Assembly (NCBI GenBank): GCA_030524035.1 | Contig: JAUNHG010000001.1 | Location: 175,416 to 239,415, forward strand | Origin: Kocuria sp. | Lineage (GTDB): Bacteria; Actinomycetota; Actinomycetes; Actinomycetales; Micrococcaceae | Length of the DNA: 64,000 bases | Reading direction: 5' to 3' | Made by a program: the position numbers and the translations under genes | In this document: positions 46,010 to 55,693 of the stretch, piece after piece | How the letters are laid out: the number at the start of each line of letters is the position of its first letter | Numbering within the stretch: position 1 is the first letter of the stretch | The notes under the pieces: generated by a model | The model's database searches: none | What the model was told of the DNA's origin: nothing | Seen by the model: the letters and a program-made list of their open reading frames with translations, nothing else

Positions 46010-46783
46010 TCACCGCACGATTCGCAGTTGAATGGCCACCGGGATGCTGGCGTTGCCTAACGCCACCCCCGTACCGACCACTTTTCCCGCCCACGCCAGG
46101 ATGTCACGGGTACGGCGATCAGCGGATAACCCAGTGTCGTTCCCCACTTGGGTCAGGCCTTGGGCCGTGTGAGCCGCCAAAGCAAGCATGGCGGCCACGT
46201 ACAGGACCGCCACAGGGGTACGTTGCAGGGACGCCACCAGATTCCGATACGCCGCCCCCGGCGCGTGATCCACGGCGGCGGGCTTGACCCCCAGCGTGAG
46301 ATCCGCCAGATGGTGCGCTGCAAATAACCCCAACACAGTGCCGGTGGAGCGCATGGAACGCTTGGTCACCTCCCATGCGTGACGCCGCCGCCCCCGGGGC
46401 TCTAGCCGCTTCTGGGCTTTGGGTCGGGTAGAAAAACGCTGCGCCCGGAGCGTCAGTGCAGTAGCACACGTGAGATGGGTGGCCGTGCTGGCCAGCAACC
46501 CCAGACGTACAACCCACAGCACCGTGCCATGGGGCAGCACAGGAGCCCCGATGGTACGCAAGAAAAGCGCGTAATCGTCGAATTTTTTCTGCCCCAAATA
46601 CACCTGCAAGTTGCCCACCATGTGCGCCACAGTGAACGCGGAAAACACCGTGCCGCTGGCAGCCATGGCCAGTTTCAGCTGCGGGGTGGCGGGCATCTTC
46701 TGCACAGCTTGTTCTGCGGCCTCCATAGCGGTGCGCGCGGCTGCGTGCACCGTGGGCGGAACGAAAATCACCGAGGGGGTCAT
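46010..46783 (-). CDS. sdhC: Succinate dehydrogenase cytochrome b subunit
   Basis: A 257-residue membrane subunit with about five helices of the actinobacterial SdhC type. It has MAASGTVFSAFTVAHMVGNL with a heme-ligand-type histidine, HLTCATALTLRAQRF and a second His-rich helix (GLFAAHHLADL). It anchors SdhB and reduces quinone. The C-terminus (PVAIQLRIVR) looks intact, so the loss of sdhA after it did not truncate this gene. The ATG lacks a strong Shine-Dalgarno sequence. Confidence 0.82.
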   Translation of the reverse strand: MTPSVIFVPPTVHAAARTAMEAAEQAVQKMPATPQLKLAMAASGTVFSAFTVAHMVGNLQVYLGQKKFDDYALFLRTIGAPVLPHGTVLWVVRLGLLASTATHLTCATALTLRAQRFSTRPKAQKRLEPRGRRRHAWEVTKRSMRSTGTVLGLFAAHHLADLTLGVKPAAVDHAPGAAYRNLVASLQRTPVAVLYVAAMLALAAHTAQGLTQVGNDTGLSADRRTRDILAWAGKVVGTGVALGNASIPVAIQLRIVR

Positions 46784-46823
46784 ATCTTGAGCCTAAGTGT
46801 CTGGTACACCGAAAAAGTGTGAG

Positions 46824-48398
46824 TTACTGGCCGGCAACGGGAGCCGGTTCACCCGCCTGATCTTCCACGGGGGGTTCTTGGGGAACCTGTTCAGGGATGT
46901 CAGGGGTCTGATTTTGGGGCACGGAATCCGGGCATTCAAACGTGGTTACCCGGAACCGGGACTCCCAATTGTCGTCTTCAATCACACACCGGTTACCCAG
47001 CAAATGGCGTTCCACAAGGGGGAAATTGTGGTCGTCACGGTAAGAAACAACAGCTACGGTCCCGGTTTCATCCAGCTTCCAAGCTAATTCGTATGGCTTA
47101 TTAATACCCCACAGCGTGGCGGAGTCCGCAGGGTTCACCTCCAACATGGGGTCAGCGACATCATGCCCAGGAGGGTACGCAATAAAGATTCCACGGTGCT
47201 GTTCATGCATAAAAATCACGGTATCTGCCTGCTCGGCTTCCTGCGCTGCAGTTTCGTAGGAATCGTCCTTGGCGGACTCCCCGTTTTGGCCCAGCAGAGA
47301 AGGGAACGACAATCCCACAAACGCCACAGCCATAAGGACCCCCAGCGTCCGCCACGGAACGGCAGCAATGCCCAAAGCTAATAACACCACCACACCGGGC
47401 GAAGTGAACGCCAGATAACGTTCCTGGAAGTACTGGCCCCCAGTGAGTTGGGCAATCAGCACCACCACGAAAGGAAAGAAAATCAGGCACAGCAGCCACA
47501 GCATGATGCGGCGTGCTGCACTTAAAGCCAAGCCAATCAATGTGACTATCACGGACAACAAGGCCAAGATGGGGGCGATGGCCATGATGTAGTCCGAAAA
47601 TTCACCCCGGTAGTTGCGGGGACTGATAAAGAACACGTGATAGGCCATGTAATACAGGACCTCATGCAGCGTGTAGTCAATCCAGGAAACCTGCTTGCTT
47701 TGCAAACTGCCGATGTAAGCCAGTGGAGTGCACGCGATGCCCACCAGTACGACCGCAATGCTGAAATTTATGATGTTCTTCCACCCCAGCGGAAGAACCC
47801 GGACAAAGAACACGGGCAGCACAAAAATGCTGTAAAGCGAAAATCCGGTGGCCGCAGCGAGCGCCACACTAAAACCGACGATCAACATACCGTTGTGGGT
47901 TACCAGGTAGCGTTCAAAACACCACCACGCCAAGGTCAGGCACATAACGGCCATGGCGTACCCACGTGCTTCCTGCCCGGTCCAGGTCAGACCAGGCAGC
48001 ACGGCACCGAGAACCGCAATCAGCAGACCCACAAATACCGTGCGTTTGGGCATATAGGTCCTGGCGTACCCCATGCCAAGACGCGTTACCACAGCAGCGG
48101 TGATTATCAGAGCTATGGCTGACGGCGTGCGCATGGCCAGTTCGGACGTACCAAAGATTGCAGCCCAGGGGTACATCAGCAGGTAGTACAAACTGTGGAC
48201 TGCGTCGATGGTGAACAGCATGCGCACCAGAGAGTCCAGGGGGCGCTCCATCGCAGATATGGTCGCGGTTTCATCAAACCAAAACTGGGGTGCCGTGATT
48301 CCCCAGAAAGCCACTGCTCCTGCGAGCACTGCTGCTACGGCTGAAGGCCACCACGGTAGCGGGGCATGGGTTGTGTTCCGCTCGGAACTGATGGTCAT
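46824..48398 (-). CDS. GT-C family membrane glycosyltransferase
   Basis: A 524-residue polytopic protein with about 11-12 helices and a C-terminal extracytoplasmic domain. The GT-C acidic motif is in the first loop (WFDETATIS). Such enzymes use polyprenyl-phosphate sugars outside the membrane, for example in mannosylation of lipoglycans or proteins in corynebacteria. The C-terminal 120 residues are hydrophilic and end in a Pro/Glu-rich tail. AGGAG precedes the start. Donor and acceptor are unknown. Confidence 0.75.
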   Translation of the reverse strand: MTISSERNTTHAPLPWWPSAVAAVLAGAVAFWGITAPQFWFDETATISAMERPLDSLVRMLFTIDAVHSLYYLLMYPWAAIFGTSELAMRTPSAIALIITAAVVTRLGMGYARTYMPKRTVFVGLLIAVLGAVLPGLTWTGQEARGYAMAVMCLTLAWWCFERYLVTHNGMLIVGFSVALAAATGFSLYSIFVLPVFFVRVLPLGWKNIINFSIAVVLVGIACTPLAYIGSLQSKQVSWIDYTLHEVLYYMAYHVFFISPRNYRGEFSDYIMAIAPILALLSVIVTLIGLALSAARRIMLWLLCLIFFPFVVVLIAQLTGGQYFQERYLAFTSPGVVVLLALGIAAVPWRTLGVLMAVAFVGLSFPSLLGQNGESAKDDSYETAAQEAEQADTVIFMHEQHRGIFIAYPPGHDVADPMLEVNPADSATLWGINKPYELAWKLDETGTVAVVSYRDDHNFPLVERHLLGNRCVIEDDNWESRFRVTTFECPDSVPQNQTPDIPEQVPQEPPVEDQAGEPAPVAGQ

Positions 48399-48477
48399 TG
48401 CACTCCTCTGAGAACGTCGGAACTTAGAGTACGACGTTCTGCCCGTCCCCGGGAGTTGACGGCATCCGTGCGCAGGC

Positions 48478-48864
48478 TTAGACCCAGCCCTCCTCGCGGG
48501 CTTTGAGCGCCAACTGGAAACGGTTGCATGCCCCCAGGTGGGCGGCCAGTTCTCGTACCAATGCGTGGTACGTGCACGGGGCCAGGTTCAGGCGATGAGC
48601 GATCATGTCGTCCGCGCACCCTGTGCCTAGCATGTCCAGGATCTCCCAGTGCAGTTCCGTGGGGAAGGCGTCGTCCGTGTAATCCGCGCCGTGGGGAGCA
48701 GAAGCCTTTGAAGCATCGCTGGAACCCTCTGTGCCCTCTGTGGCTTGCTGCGACGTTCGGGGGGCCGCTGTAGAAGCCGCAGAAATCGGTACCACAACGT
48801 CGTCGGCGGTTGACGATCCACGGCGACCGTTCGACGGATGTAGATCCCGCGACAATGGAGTCAT
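48478..48864 (-). CDS. LuxR-type HTH protein
   Basis: A 128-residue protein. A Ser/Ala/Thr-rich N-terminal half precedes a C-terminal LuxR-like helix-turn-helix (ILDMLGTGCADDMIAHRLNLAPCTYHALVRELAAHLG, read in two parts). There is no receiver or ligand domain. The start is uncertain: a GTG at 48903 and the ATG used here both lack good ribosome binding sites. It lies between a glycosyltransferase and a GNAT gene on the same strand. Target unknown. Confidence 0.55.
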   Translation of the reverse strand: MTPLSRDLHPSNGRRGSSTADDVVVPISAASTAAPRTSQQATEGTEGSSDASKASAPHGADYTDDAFPTELHWEILDMLGTGCADDMIAHRLNLAPCTYHALVRELAAHLGACNRFQLALKAREEGWV

Positions 48865-48971
48865 AGGTCTTATGATGGCGTGCTGACGCGAGCTTCGCCA
48901 CATGGGCGGCGACTTGATCAGTCAAAATTGCATCAAAATCTTGGGTTAAATGTGCCCTCACTTGGGACGAT

Positions 48972-49502
48972 CTATTCATATGTTGCTTCGCGACTCATGC
49001 GGTATTCAGTTTCCGGGCCCACGGTGTCTGTTTTGCTGAAACCAGCACGGGTGAGGAGTTCTTCGATGTATCCATCGTTATGCGGTACGGAGGCCCTCAG
49101 CACCATCACATTGGGGTCGGTGAAGGCCAGGTTGATCAGTGCTGTTAATCCTTCTGTTGCAAATCCTTGGCGTCGTTTTTCTGGTGCCAAGAACCCCACG
49201 ACCTCTAGGGCGCCCTCAAATGGTGGCGCCGCGAAACCCGTGGAGCCAATCAGCGTGCCAGAAGCTAGTTCCAGGCAGGCCAACGGAGAATACATGGTTT
49301 CGGTAAAGAAAAATTCACCAGCCTGAGCTATTTCTTTGAGTTGATCCACGGTTTCGGGCACGGGGAACCCCGGAGCAAAGTGCTTCAGGCGCACGCCGTC
49401 AACCACTGCATCAACTTCCTCAGTGGTGAAAGGGCGCAGCAGCAGGCGGGGGGTGTGAATTTCCCGGGCCTCGGGTGGGGTCAGATCAAGGTCGTGGTCC
49501 AT
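48972..49502 (-). CDS. GNAT acetyltransferase, RimJ/RimL type
   Basis: A 176-residue N-acetyltransferase of the RimJ/RimL group: TPRLLLRPFT at the N-terminus, GSTGFAAPP in the central sheet, acetyl-CoA loop PEKRRQGFATEG near residue 130 and the late ASVPHNDGYIEELLTRAGF. It may acetylate a protein N-terminus, a small molecule or an antibiotic. It lies downstream of purL in the same direction. Confidence 0.85.
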   Translation of the reverse strand: MDHDLDLTPPEAREIHTPRLLLRPFTTEEVDAVVDGVRLKHFAPGFPVPETVDQLKEIAQAGEFFFTETMYSPLACLELASGTLIGSTGFAAPPFEGALEVVGFLAPEKRRQGFATEGLTALINLAFTDPNVMVLRASVPHNDGYIEELLTRAGFSKTDTVGPETEYRMSREATYE

Positions 49503-49541
49503 AGTCGTATACCTTCGACATGCTCTGTGGCATGTGATTCA

Positions 49542-51845
49542 TCAGTCGAAGTGACGAGGGAGTGTGGATTCGTGGGCCTCACGCAGTTGAGACAGTGGAA
49601 TGGTGGCAATACCCATCAGGTCAAGGGCGTCATTGACGGCGTCAACCACGCCGATTCGCGCAAAGGGATAGTTCCGCATAGTGCAGACGTCCTTGAAACG
49701 TACTTCTTCCGAGCGCGGCACCGATACCACCGCTCGTCCCTGGGATTCCGAGAAAAGCAGGGTGAATTCATCCAAGCCATCGCGTTCAGCCACATCGCTG
49801 AGACCGATCCGAGCACCGGTGCCAAAGCGCAAGCACATCTCGGACAAGGTGGCAGCCAGGCCCCCTTCTGAGGCGTCATGGGCGGCGTCGATCATGCCAT
49901 CACGGGACATATTGATCAGCAGGTCACCCAGTAGCTTTTCCTGGACTAAATCTACGGCGGGGGGAAGGCCACCTAAATGACCACGCAACCGTGCCCATTC
50001 TGATCCATCCAGTTCATCGGCGGTGGTGCCCAGGAGGTATATGGCTTGACCATCTGCTGCGGCGTCCCAACCGGACGGGGTGCGACGCCGAACGTCGTCA
50101 AGCACACCCATTAACGCCACCACGGGGGTGGGGTGGATGGCTTCTGTTCCGGTCTGGTTGTATAGGGAGACGTTGCCGCCGGTCACCGGAACACCAATGT
50201 CCAGGCAGCCGTCCGCCAAACCGCGAACAGCTTCCGCGAATTGCCACATGACTTCGGGGTCTTCCGGGGAACCAAAATTCAAACAATCGGAAACCGCCAC
50301 CGGTCGGGCGCCTGCGGTGGTCACGTTTCGGTAGGCCTCTGCCAGCGCTAGTTTGGCTCCGTTGTATGGGTCCAGGTAGGTGTATCGACCATTGCAGTCT
50401 GTGGATAGAGCTACACCCAGCCCGGTTTCTTCGTCCACACGGATCACACCGGCGTCATCAGGCATGGCCATGGCGGTGTTGCCTTGCACATAGCGGTCGT
50501 ACTGGTTGGTTACCCAGGTGGTGGAACACAGGTTGGGTGAGACCATGAGCTCCAGGATGGCGTCCCGAATAGCAGCCCCGGAAGGACGGTTGGCATCCGC
50601 AGCTGATCCCGCGAAATGGTCGGCTTGTATGGTGTCCTGACGCTCGGGGCGATGGTAGGGGCGTTCATAGACGGGGCCGTCATGGGCCACGGTGCGGGGG
50701 TCAACATCCACGATCACTTCGCCTTGCCAGTCAATGATCAACCGACCGGTGTCTGTGACCTCCCCGATCCAGGAGTATTCGACCTCCCACTTGTGTAACA
50801 CGGCCTCAAAATCAGCCACCTTGTCTGGGGTCACAACCGCCATCATGCGTTCCTGAGACTCAGACATCAGTATTTCCCCGGGGGTCAGAGAAGAATCGCG
50901 CAACAACACGGAAGATAAATCCACGTGCATGCCGCCATCACCATTAGATGCCAGTTCGGACGTAGCGCAGGAAATCCCAGCCGCCCCTAGGTCCTGAATG
51001 CCTTCCACCAAACCTGCGCCAAAGAGTTCCAAGCAGCATTCGATTAACACCTTTTCCGCAAAGGGATCTCCCACCTGGACGGCAGGACGTTTGGAGGGCT
51101 TTGAGTTGTCGAAAGATTCTGAGGCGAGCACGGAAGCGCCACCGATGCCGTCACCGCCGGTACGGGCACCAAAAAGCACCACTTTGTTTCCGGTCCCGGA
51201 GGCGTTGGCCAAGCGGAGATCGTCATGCCGTAACACCCCCACCGCAAGGGCATTAACAAGCGGGTTGGCCTGGTAACAGGAATCGAATTCGACCTCACCG
51301 CCAATATTCGGTAACCCCAGGCAGTTGCCGTACCCCCCCACACCCGCCACGATTCCGTGGACTACGCGTTGGGTATCGGGGTGGTCAACGGATCCAAAAC
51401 GTAAGGCGTCCATGACGGCTACAGGGCGGGCACCCATGGAGATGATGTCGCGCACGATTCCACCTACGCCCGTGGCGGCCCCTTGATAAGGCTCAACGTA
51501 GGACGGGTGGTTGTGGGACTCGATCTTGAACGTCACGGCCCAGCCGTCGCCGATGTCCGTGACACCGGCGTTTTCGCCCATGCCTACCATCAGGTTTTTC
51601 GTCATGTCGTCAGACACTTTGTCTCCGAACTGACGCAAGTGAACCTTGGAGGACTTGTATGAACAGTGTTCGGACCACATGACTGAATACATGGCCAGCT
51701 CGGCAGCGGTGGGACGTCGCCCCAGGATCCCCACGATTCGGGTGAATTCGTCCTGTTTTAACCCCAGTTCCGCCCACGGCAGCTCAATGTCCGGGGTTTG
51801 GGCGGCGTGCTCAACCGTGTCGAGGTGAAATTGTTGTTCGCTCAT
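49542..51845 (-). CDS. purL: Phosphoribosylformylglycinamidine synthase, large subunit
   Basis: Makes FGAM from FGAR, ATP and glutamine-derived ammonia. This is the 767-residue small-type PurL used with PurQ and PurS. It shows [12 protein letters not shown] near residue 60, [33 protein letters not shown] and [13 protein letters not shown]. The ATG overlaps the purQ stop by 4 bases (ATGA). It forms the purSQL operon. Confidence 0.95.
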   Translation of the reverse strand: MSEQQFHLDTVEHAAQTPDIELPWAELGLKQDEFTRIVGILGRRPTAAELAMYSVMWSEHCSYKSSKVHLRQFGDKVSDDMTKNLMVGMGENAGVTDIGDGWAVTFKIESHNHPSYVEPYQGAATGVGGIVRDIISMGARPVAVMDALRFGSVDHPDTQRVVHGIVAGVGGYGNCLGLPNIGGEVEFDSCYQANPLVNALAVGVLRHDDLRLANASGTGNKVVLFGARTGGDGIGGASVLASESFDNSKPSKRPAVQVGDPFAEKVLIECCLELFGAGLVEGIQDLGAAGISCATSELASNGDGGMHVDLSSVLLRDSSLTPGEILMSESQERMMAVVTPDKVADFEAVLHKWEVEYSWIGEVTDTGRLIIDWQGEVIVDVDPRTVAHDGPVYERPYHRPERQDTIQADHFAGSAADANRPSGAAIRDAILELMVSPNLCSTTWVTNQYDRYVQGNTAMAMPDDAGVIRVDEETGLGVALSTDCNGRYTYLDPYNGAKLALAEAYRNVTTAGARPVAVSDCLNFGSPEDPEVMWQFAEAVRGLADGCLDIGVPVTGGNVSLYNQTGTEAIHPTPVVALMGVLDDVRRRTPSGWDAAADGQAIYLLGTTADELDGSEWARLRGHLGGLPPAVDLVQEKLLGDLLINMSRDGMIDAAHDASEGGLAATLSEMCLRFGTGARIGLSDVAERDGLDEFTLLFSESQGRAVVSVPRSEEVRFKDVCTMRNYPFARIGVVDAVNDALDLMGIATIPLSQLREAHESTLPRHFD

Positions 51846-52642
51846 GCGCGGTGACCTCCGTTGACCACGGTTTTCAGGGCAGAGATGAAGATGTGCAGAC
51901 CGTCTGTGCCATCGCCCATGCTGACCGGGCCATCACCGGTGGAGTCTGGTCCAAACCCGGGTTCCACGGCGTGTTCGGGGTGCGGCATGAGGCCTACCAC
52001 GTTGCCGTGGGCATTGGTGATGCCAGCGATGTCGTTGAGTGACCCGTTGGGGTTATGCCCCACGTAACGGAACACCACCCGACCCTCACCTTCCAACATC
52101 TCCAAGGTGGCCTGGTCGCACACATACTGACCATCGTTGTTTTTTAGCGGGACCACGATGTCCTGGCCTGGGCGGTATTCGCCGGTCCACGCGGTGGTGG
52201 TGTTTTCTACTCGCAGCGGTTGGTCACGGCACACGAATTTCAGGTGGTTGTTGCGGATCATGGATCCTGGCAGCAGATGGGTTTCGGTGAGGATTTGAAA
52301 ACCGTTACAAATACCCAGGACGGGCAGGGGGCGGTCAGCTTGGGCGGCGTTGGTGATGCTGCGCATGAGAGGGGCAAAACGGGAAATAGCACCGGCCCGT
52401 AAATAGTCACCGTAGGAAAAACCGCCGGGCAGAATCACGGCGTCCACGTCTTGTAGGTTGGCATCGGCGTACCACAGGGGCACGGCGGTCCCGCCTGCGA
52501 GCGTGATGGCCCGGGCGGCGTCGCGGTCATCCAGGGTGCCGGGAAAAGTCACAATCCCCACGCGGGCATCCCGCAATGCAGGGTCCGGTCCTGTGGCACC
52601 AAGGTCCGCCACGAGGGGAGTTTCAAAGGTATTGGCGCTCAT
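51842..52642 (-). CDS. purQ: Phosphoribosylformylglycinamidine synthase, glutaminase subunit
   Basis: Class I glutamine amidotransferase that supplies ammonia to PurL. The catalytic Cys lies in [10 protein letters not shown] and the His/Glu in MPHPEHAVE. The 266-residue protein carries about 27 residues before the family's usual start (RVGIVTFPG), so a shorter protein from a later start is possible, though none has a clear ribosome binding site. It begins 5 bases after purS and overlaps purL. Confidence 0.92.
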   Translation of the reverse strand: MSANTFETPLVADLGATGPDPALRDARVGIVTFPGTLDDRDAARAITLAGGTAVPLWYADANLQDVDAVILPGGFSYGDYLRAGAISRFAPLMRSITNAAQADRPLPVLGICNGFQILTETHLLPGSMIRNNHLKFVCRDQPLRVENTTTAWTGEYRPGQDIVVPLKNNDGQYVCDQATLEMLEGEGRVVFRYVGHNPNGSLNDIAGITNAHGNVVGLMPHPEHAVEPGFGPDSTGDGPVSMGDGTDGLHIFISALKTVVNGGHRA

Positions 52643-52647
52643 GAGTT

Positions 52648-52911
52648 TCAGGCCTCGTGGGAATCGTCAATCACACTGATGTTCACGACGTCCTCAATCA
52701 CTGGGTTGGACAACATGGTTTCCGCCGCAGTGCGGGCATTGGTCAGGATCTCTTCCGTGACGTCGCCATCCACCGTCAGTTCAAAGCGTTTTCCTTGCCG
52801 CACTTCGGTAAAAGCGGTGACACCTTGGTGGGGGAGTGCCCGTGCAATGGCCTTTCCCTGCGGGTCCAGAATCTCTGGTTTGGGCATGACGTCAACAACA
52901 ATGCGGGCCAT
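52648..52911 (-). CDS. purS: Phosphoribosylformylglycinamidine synthase, PurS subunit
   Basis: A small 87-residue dimeric protein that bridges PurQ and PurL. Typical PurS features are [21 protein letters not shown] at the N-terminus and the later [12 protein letters not shown]. The start has AGGAG 7 bases upstream. It is the first gene of purSQL; 245 bases upstream carry the likely promoter and two hairpins. Confidence 0.92.
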   Translation of the reverse strand: MARIVVDVMPKPEILDPQGKAIARALPHQGVTAFTEVRQGKRFELTVDGDVTEEILTNARTAAETMLSNPVIEDVVNISVIDDSHEA

Positions 52912-53042
52912 GGGCGCTCCTGTAGCAGGGTGGTGCGAATAGGTCCGTGCTGTGACCGTTCCGGTCTGTCACCAGGCACATGAAACAGCAACGGAGGACA
53001 CACTGATTTTAGCCCTGATGAGTGAGGCTGATGCATCACCAC

Positions 53043-53062
53043 GACCCCACGCCGGTGGGGTC
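53043..53062. promoter_or_regulatory. 8-bp GC-rich hairpin upstream of purS
   Basis: GACCCCAC-GCCG-GTGGGGTC is a perfect stem with a 4-base loop, about 130 bases before the purS start. No T-run follows, so it may be an operator or a leader structure. Confidence 0.35.
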
Positions 53063-53091
53063 CTGCGTATTTCACCCCAACCACACGTATT

Positions 53092-53135
53092 CCTGACGAG
53101 AGGTTGATCGCTGCCCGGGGTAGTTCCTCGTCAGG
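53092..53135 (-). terminator. Possible terminator after lysC operon
   Basis: CCTGACGAG and CTCGTCAGG form a 9-bp stem around a 26-base loop that begins 22 bases after the stop of the gene at 53157. The following minus-strand bases are only weakly U-rich, so termination efficiency is uncertain. Confidence 0.4.
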
Positions 53136-53156
53136 CTCGTGAGATGGTGGAGTGGG

Positions 53157-54143
53157 TCATAAAACCGCTTTCATTGCCTCAAGCAGTCGTTCCCGGATGG
53201 CCTGGGCACGTTCAGCAAAGATTTTTTGCCGTCGTACGTATTCCGCTTTACCTTCCGGGGTTTCCACAGCCACGACGCCGTAGCCCCATTCTGTGAGGTC
53301 GTAGGGGGAGGCTTCCATATCCGTGGCCCGAATCTCTATCGCCAGTTCAAAAGCGTCAGCCATAAGCTCCGACGCCACAGCGGGGTAGAGCTTATACGTC
53401 CACTTAAAGAGGTCCATATTGGCGTGCAAGCACCCGGGTTGTTCCATATCCCGCTGGGTTTCACGGGTGGGTTGTGACTGATTCATAGGTGCTGCTTCCG
53501 GTGCAAAGAACCGAAAAGCGTCGATGTGCGTGCACTTGAGTTTGTGTGCCTCCACTACGGCGTCCGTCCCGTCAGCCCCTAGTCGCAACGGGAGCTGCTC
53601 ATGCCTTACACCGTTAACCTGCGACTTGTAAGCCATAGCCCACTCATGCATACCAAAACACCCAAACGCACCGGGGCGGGCCGCCGTGCGGCGCACCAAC
53701 ATGTTCACGAATTCCACAGCGCCACCGCGAGCAGCCACAAAAGCCTGGCCATCAAGGATCATCGCGCCACCGGTGTGGTTGATGCCCAGCTCAAGAGCTT
53801 CACCAGCATTCAGCGGACGCCAGAACTTTTGTTCCGCAAACTCACTCGCTGCCTCCAACAGCACAACTCCCGCCCCGGGGGTCCAGCGTTCGAACTTTGC
53901 GGGGGAGAAAGAGTAATACGTGAAGAGGAAGTCATTGACTGGGTGCTTCAGACCCCGGTGGCGGCGTTGCCGGAAAGGTTCCGTCCATTTCTGGGTTCGG
54001 GTGCGGTGTTCTGCTTGCATGGCACGCCACTGCTCCCGTTCCAAGAACCGTAACTGTGGAACCGGAGACTGATGATGTGGTGACGGCGCTGGATCGGAAC
54101 TGTTGTGCGGCACGATGCCTGGGTCAGCGCCCTGTTCCGGCAT
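53157..54143 (-). CDS. Conserved actinobacterial protein (3-MeA glycosylase-annotated)
   Basis: A 328-residue soluble protein. From RFLEREQWRAMQAEH through HPVNDFLFTYYSF it matches a family common in actinobacteria that databases label 3-methyladenine DNA glycosylase. The catalytic basis of that label is unclear to me. Other conserved segments are CFGMHEWAM and PGCLHANMDLFKW. The first about 30 residues are Pro/Ser-rich and variable. The likely ATG lies within the last codons of lysC, in another frame, giving a 20-base overlap; a GTG eleven codons later is an alternative. It is thus co-transcribed with lysC. Confidence 0.65.
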   Translation of the reverse strand: MPEQGADPGIVPHNSSDPAPSPHHQSPVPQLRFLEREQWRAMQAEHRTRTQKWTEPFRQRRHRGLKHPVNDFLFTYYSFSPAKFERWTPGAGVVLLEAASEFAEQKFWRPLNAGEALELGINHTGGAMILDGQAFVAARGGAVEFVNMLVRRTAARPGAFGCFGMHEWAMAYKSQVNGVRHEQLPLRLGADGTDAVVEAHKLKCTHIDAFRFFAPEAAPMNQSQPTRETQRDMEQPGCLHANMDLFKWTYKLYPAVASELMADAFELAIEIRATDMEASPYDLTEWGYGVVAVETPEGKAEYVRRQKIFAERAQAIRERLLEAMKAVL

Positions 54144-55416
54144 ATACCGTGGCGTCCTGGTCCGAATCCAGATTGAACGCCGTGTGCACTGCGCGCACGG
54201 CGTCATCTAGTCGGTCGGCTGAGGTGATGACCGAAATTCGGACTTCGGAGGTGGAAATCATGTCGATATTGATGTCATGCGAGGCCAGGGCATCAAAGAA
54301 GGTGAAAGACACCCCGGGATTGGACTTCATGCCGGCTCCCACTAGTGACAGTTTTCCGACGTTGTTGTCATATTCCAAGCCCTTGTAGCCGATCTTCTCT
54401 TCCGCTGCACGTAGAAGATTCATGGCCAGCTCCCCTTGGGCCTCCGGGACAGTCACGGATAAATCTGTGGTGGGTTCATCAGCCACCGACACGTTTTGCA
54501 CAATCATGTCCACGTTGATCTTGGCATCAGCCAGCAGCCGGAAAATGGTGGACGCAAGGCCGGGGCGGTCGGGAACACCCACCACGGTGATTTTGACTTG
54601 GCTGCGGTCGTGCGCGATTCCGGCGATCAGGGGTTGTTCCAAGGGAATCTCCTTCATAGATGTGGAGAAGGTGGTGTCGTCTTCACTGGGTATCACCCAG
54701 GTTCCTTCAGCGCGGGTGAAGGAGGAGCGTACGTGGAGCTTCACCCCAAAACGACGTGCATATTCCACGCAGCGCAGGTGCAAAATCTTGGCACCGTTAG
54801 CGGCCATTTCCAGCATTTCTTCGCTGGATATGTGGTCTAACTTATGGGCTTTGGGAGCAATGCGCGGGTCTGCAGTGAATACCCCATCCACGTCCGAGTA
54901 GATTTCACAGGCATCGGCCTGCATGGCGGCGGCCATTGCTACGGCGGTGGTGTCCGAACCACCGCGACCCAACGTGGTGATGTCCTGAGTTTTACGGTGA
55001 ACGCCCTGAAACCCCGCAATGATTGCAATGTTTCCAGCATCCACGGATGCCTGAATGCGGTCCGGGACGACTTCTACGAGTGAAGCTGCACCGTGATCTC
55101 CGTCCGTGATCATCCCGGCCTGTGAGCCGGTGAAAGACTGCGCCGGAGCGCCGAGGTCGTTAATCGCCATGGCTAGTAGGGACATGGAGATGCGTTCACC
55201 AGCGCTGAGAAGCATGTCCATTTCACGGGCGTGCGGGTGCGCGGCAACTTCGTTGGCCAAATCAATCAGGTCGTCGGTGGTGTCGCCCATGGCAGAGACC
55301 ACCACGACAACGTCATGACCGGCGTCCTTGGTTTCCACGATCCGGCGTGCGACGCGGCGGATACTGGCCGCGTCTGCGACCGATGACCCACCGAACTTTT
55401 GCACGATCAAGCTCAT
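54124..55416 (-). CDS. lysC: Aspartate kinase
   Basis: Phosphorylates aspartate, the first step to lysine, threonine, methionine and diaminopimelate. The 430-residue protein has the kinase motif VQKFGGSSV at the N-terminus, GRGGSDTTAVA, and SDVDGVFTADPR, followed by two C-terminal ACT domains starting near residue 270. As in other actinobacteria, the regulatory part could also be made from an internal start. The usual partner asd does not follow; the downstream gene overlaps instead. The AT-rich secretion island begins just upstream, divergently. Confidence 0.95.
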   Translation of the reverse strand: MSLIVQKFGGSSVADAASIRRVARRIVETKDAGHDVVVVVSAMGDTTDDLIDLANEVAAHPHAREMDMLLSAGERISMSLLAMAINDLGAPAQSFTGSQAGMITDGDHGAASLVEVVPDRIQASVDAGNIAIIAGFQGVHRKTQDITTLGRGGSDTTAVAMAAAMQADACEIYSDVDGVFTADPRIAPKAHKLDHISSEEMLEMAANGAKILHLRCVEYARRFGVKLHVRSSFTRAEGTWVIPSEDDTTFSTSMKEIPLEQPLIAGIAHDRSQVKITVVGVPDRPGLASTIFRLLADAKINVDMIVQNVSVADEPTTDLSVTVPEAQGELAMNLLRAAEEKIGYKGLEYDNNVGKLSLVGAGMKSNPGVSFTFFDALASHDINIDMISTSEVRISVITSADRLDDAVRAVHTAFNLDSDQDATVYAGTGR

Positions 55417-55586
55417 CTGCTCTGGCTCCCCAGGTTGTGCGCTGTGTCCTCATGCCCTGCGTCTTTGTAACGCGGTGGGCTCGGTCCATCGTACCGGCTG
55501 GAGGTCAAGGGCTTGTGAAGAGTTCTCATTCCACCAAGTGCTAAATCCAATCACAATGAAGATAGTGGAAATTTTGTGAAAATATA

Positions 55587-55616
55587 TTGACATATTCACT
55601 GCATGCTTCATAGCGT
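55587..55616 (+). promoter_or_regulatory. Candidate promoter of the AT-rich island operon
   Basis: TTGACA (55587-55592), an 18-base spacer and TAGCGT (55611-55616) lie 78 bases before the first gene of the island. The -35 is a consensus match and the -10 is weak. Confidence 0.35.
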
Positions 55617-55693
55617 GTGCTGTGTCACAGAAAGTGATTACCTCAAAGTGGCTTCACCGCTCAGTAAGCCACTCTTCCGGAAGGAGATCTGTC

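Noticed and set aside
48395..48979. Minus-strand frame of 194 codons
   Set aside because: It overlaps the LuxR-type gene in another frame, and its Arg/Gly/His/Pro-rich product is a typical GC-rich shadow.
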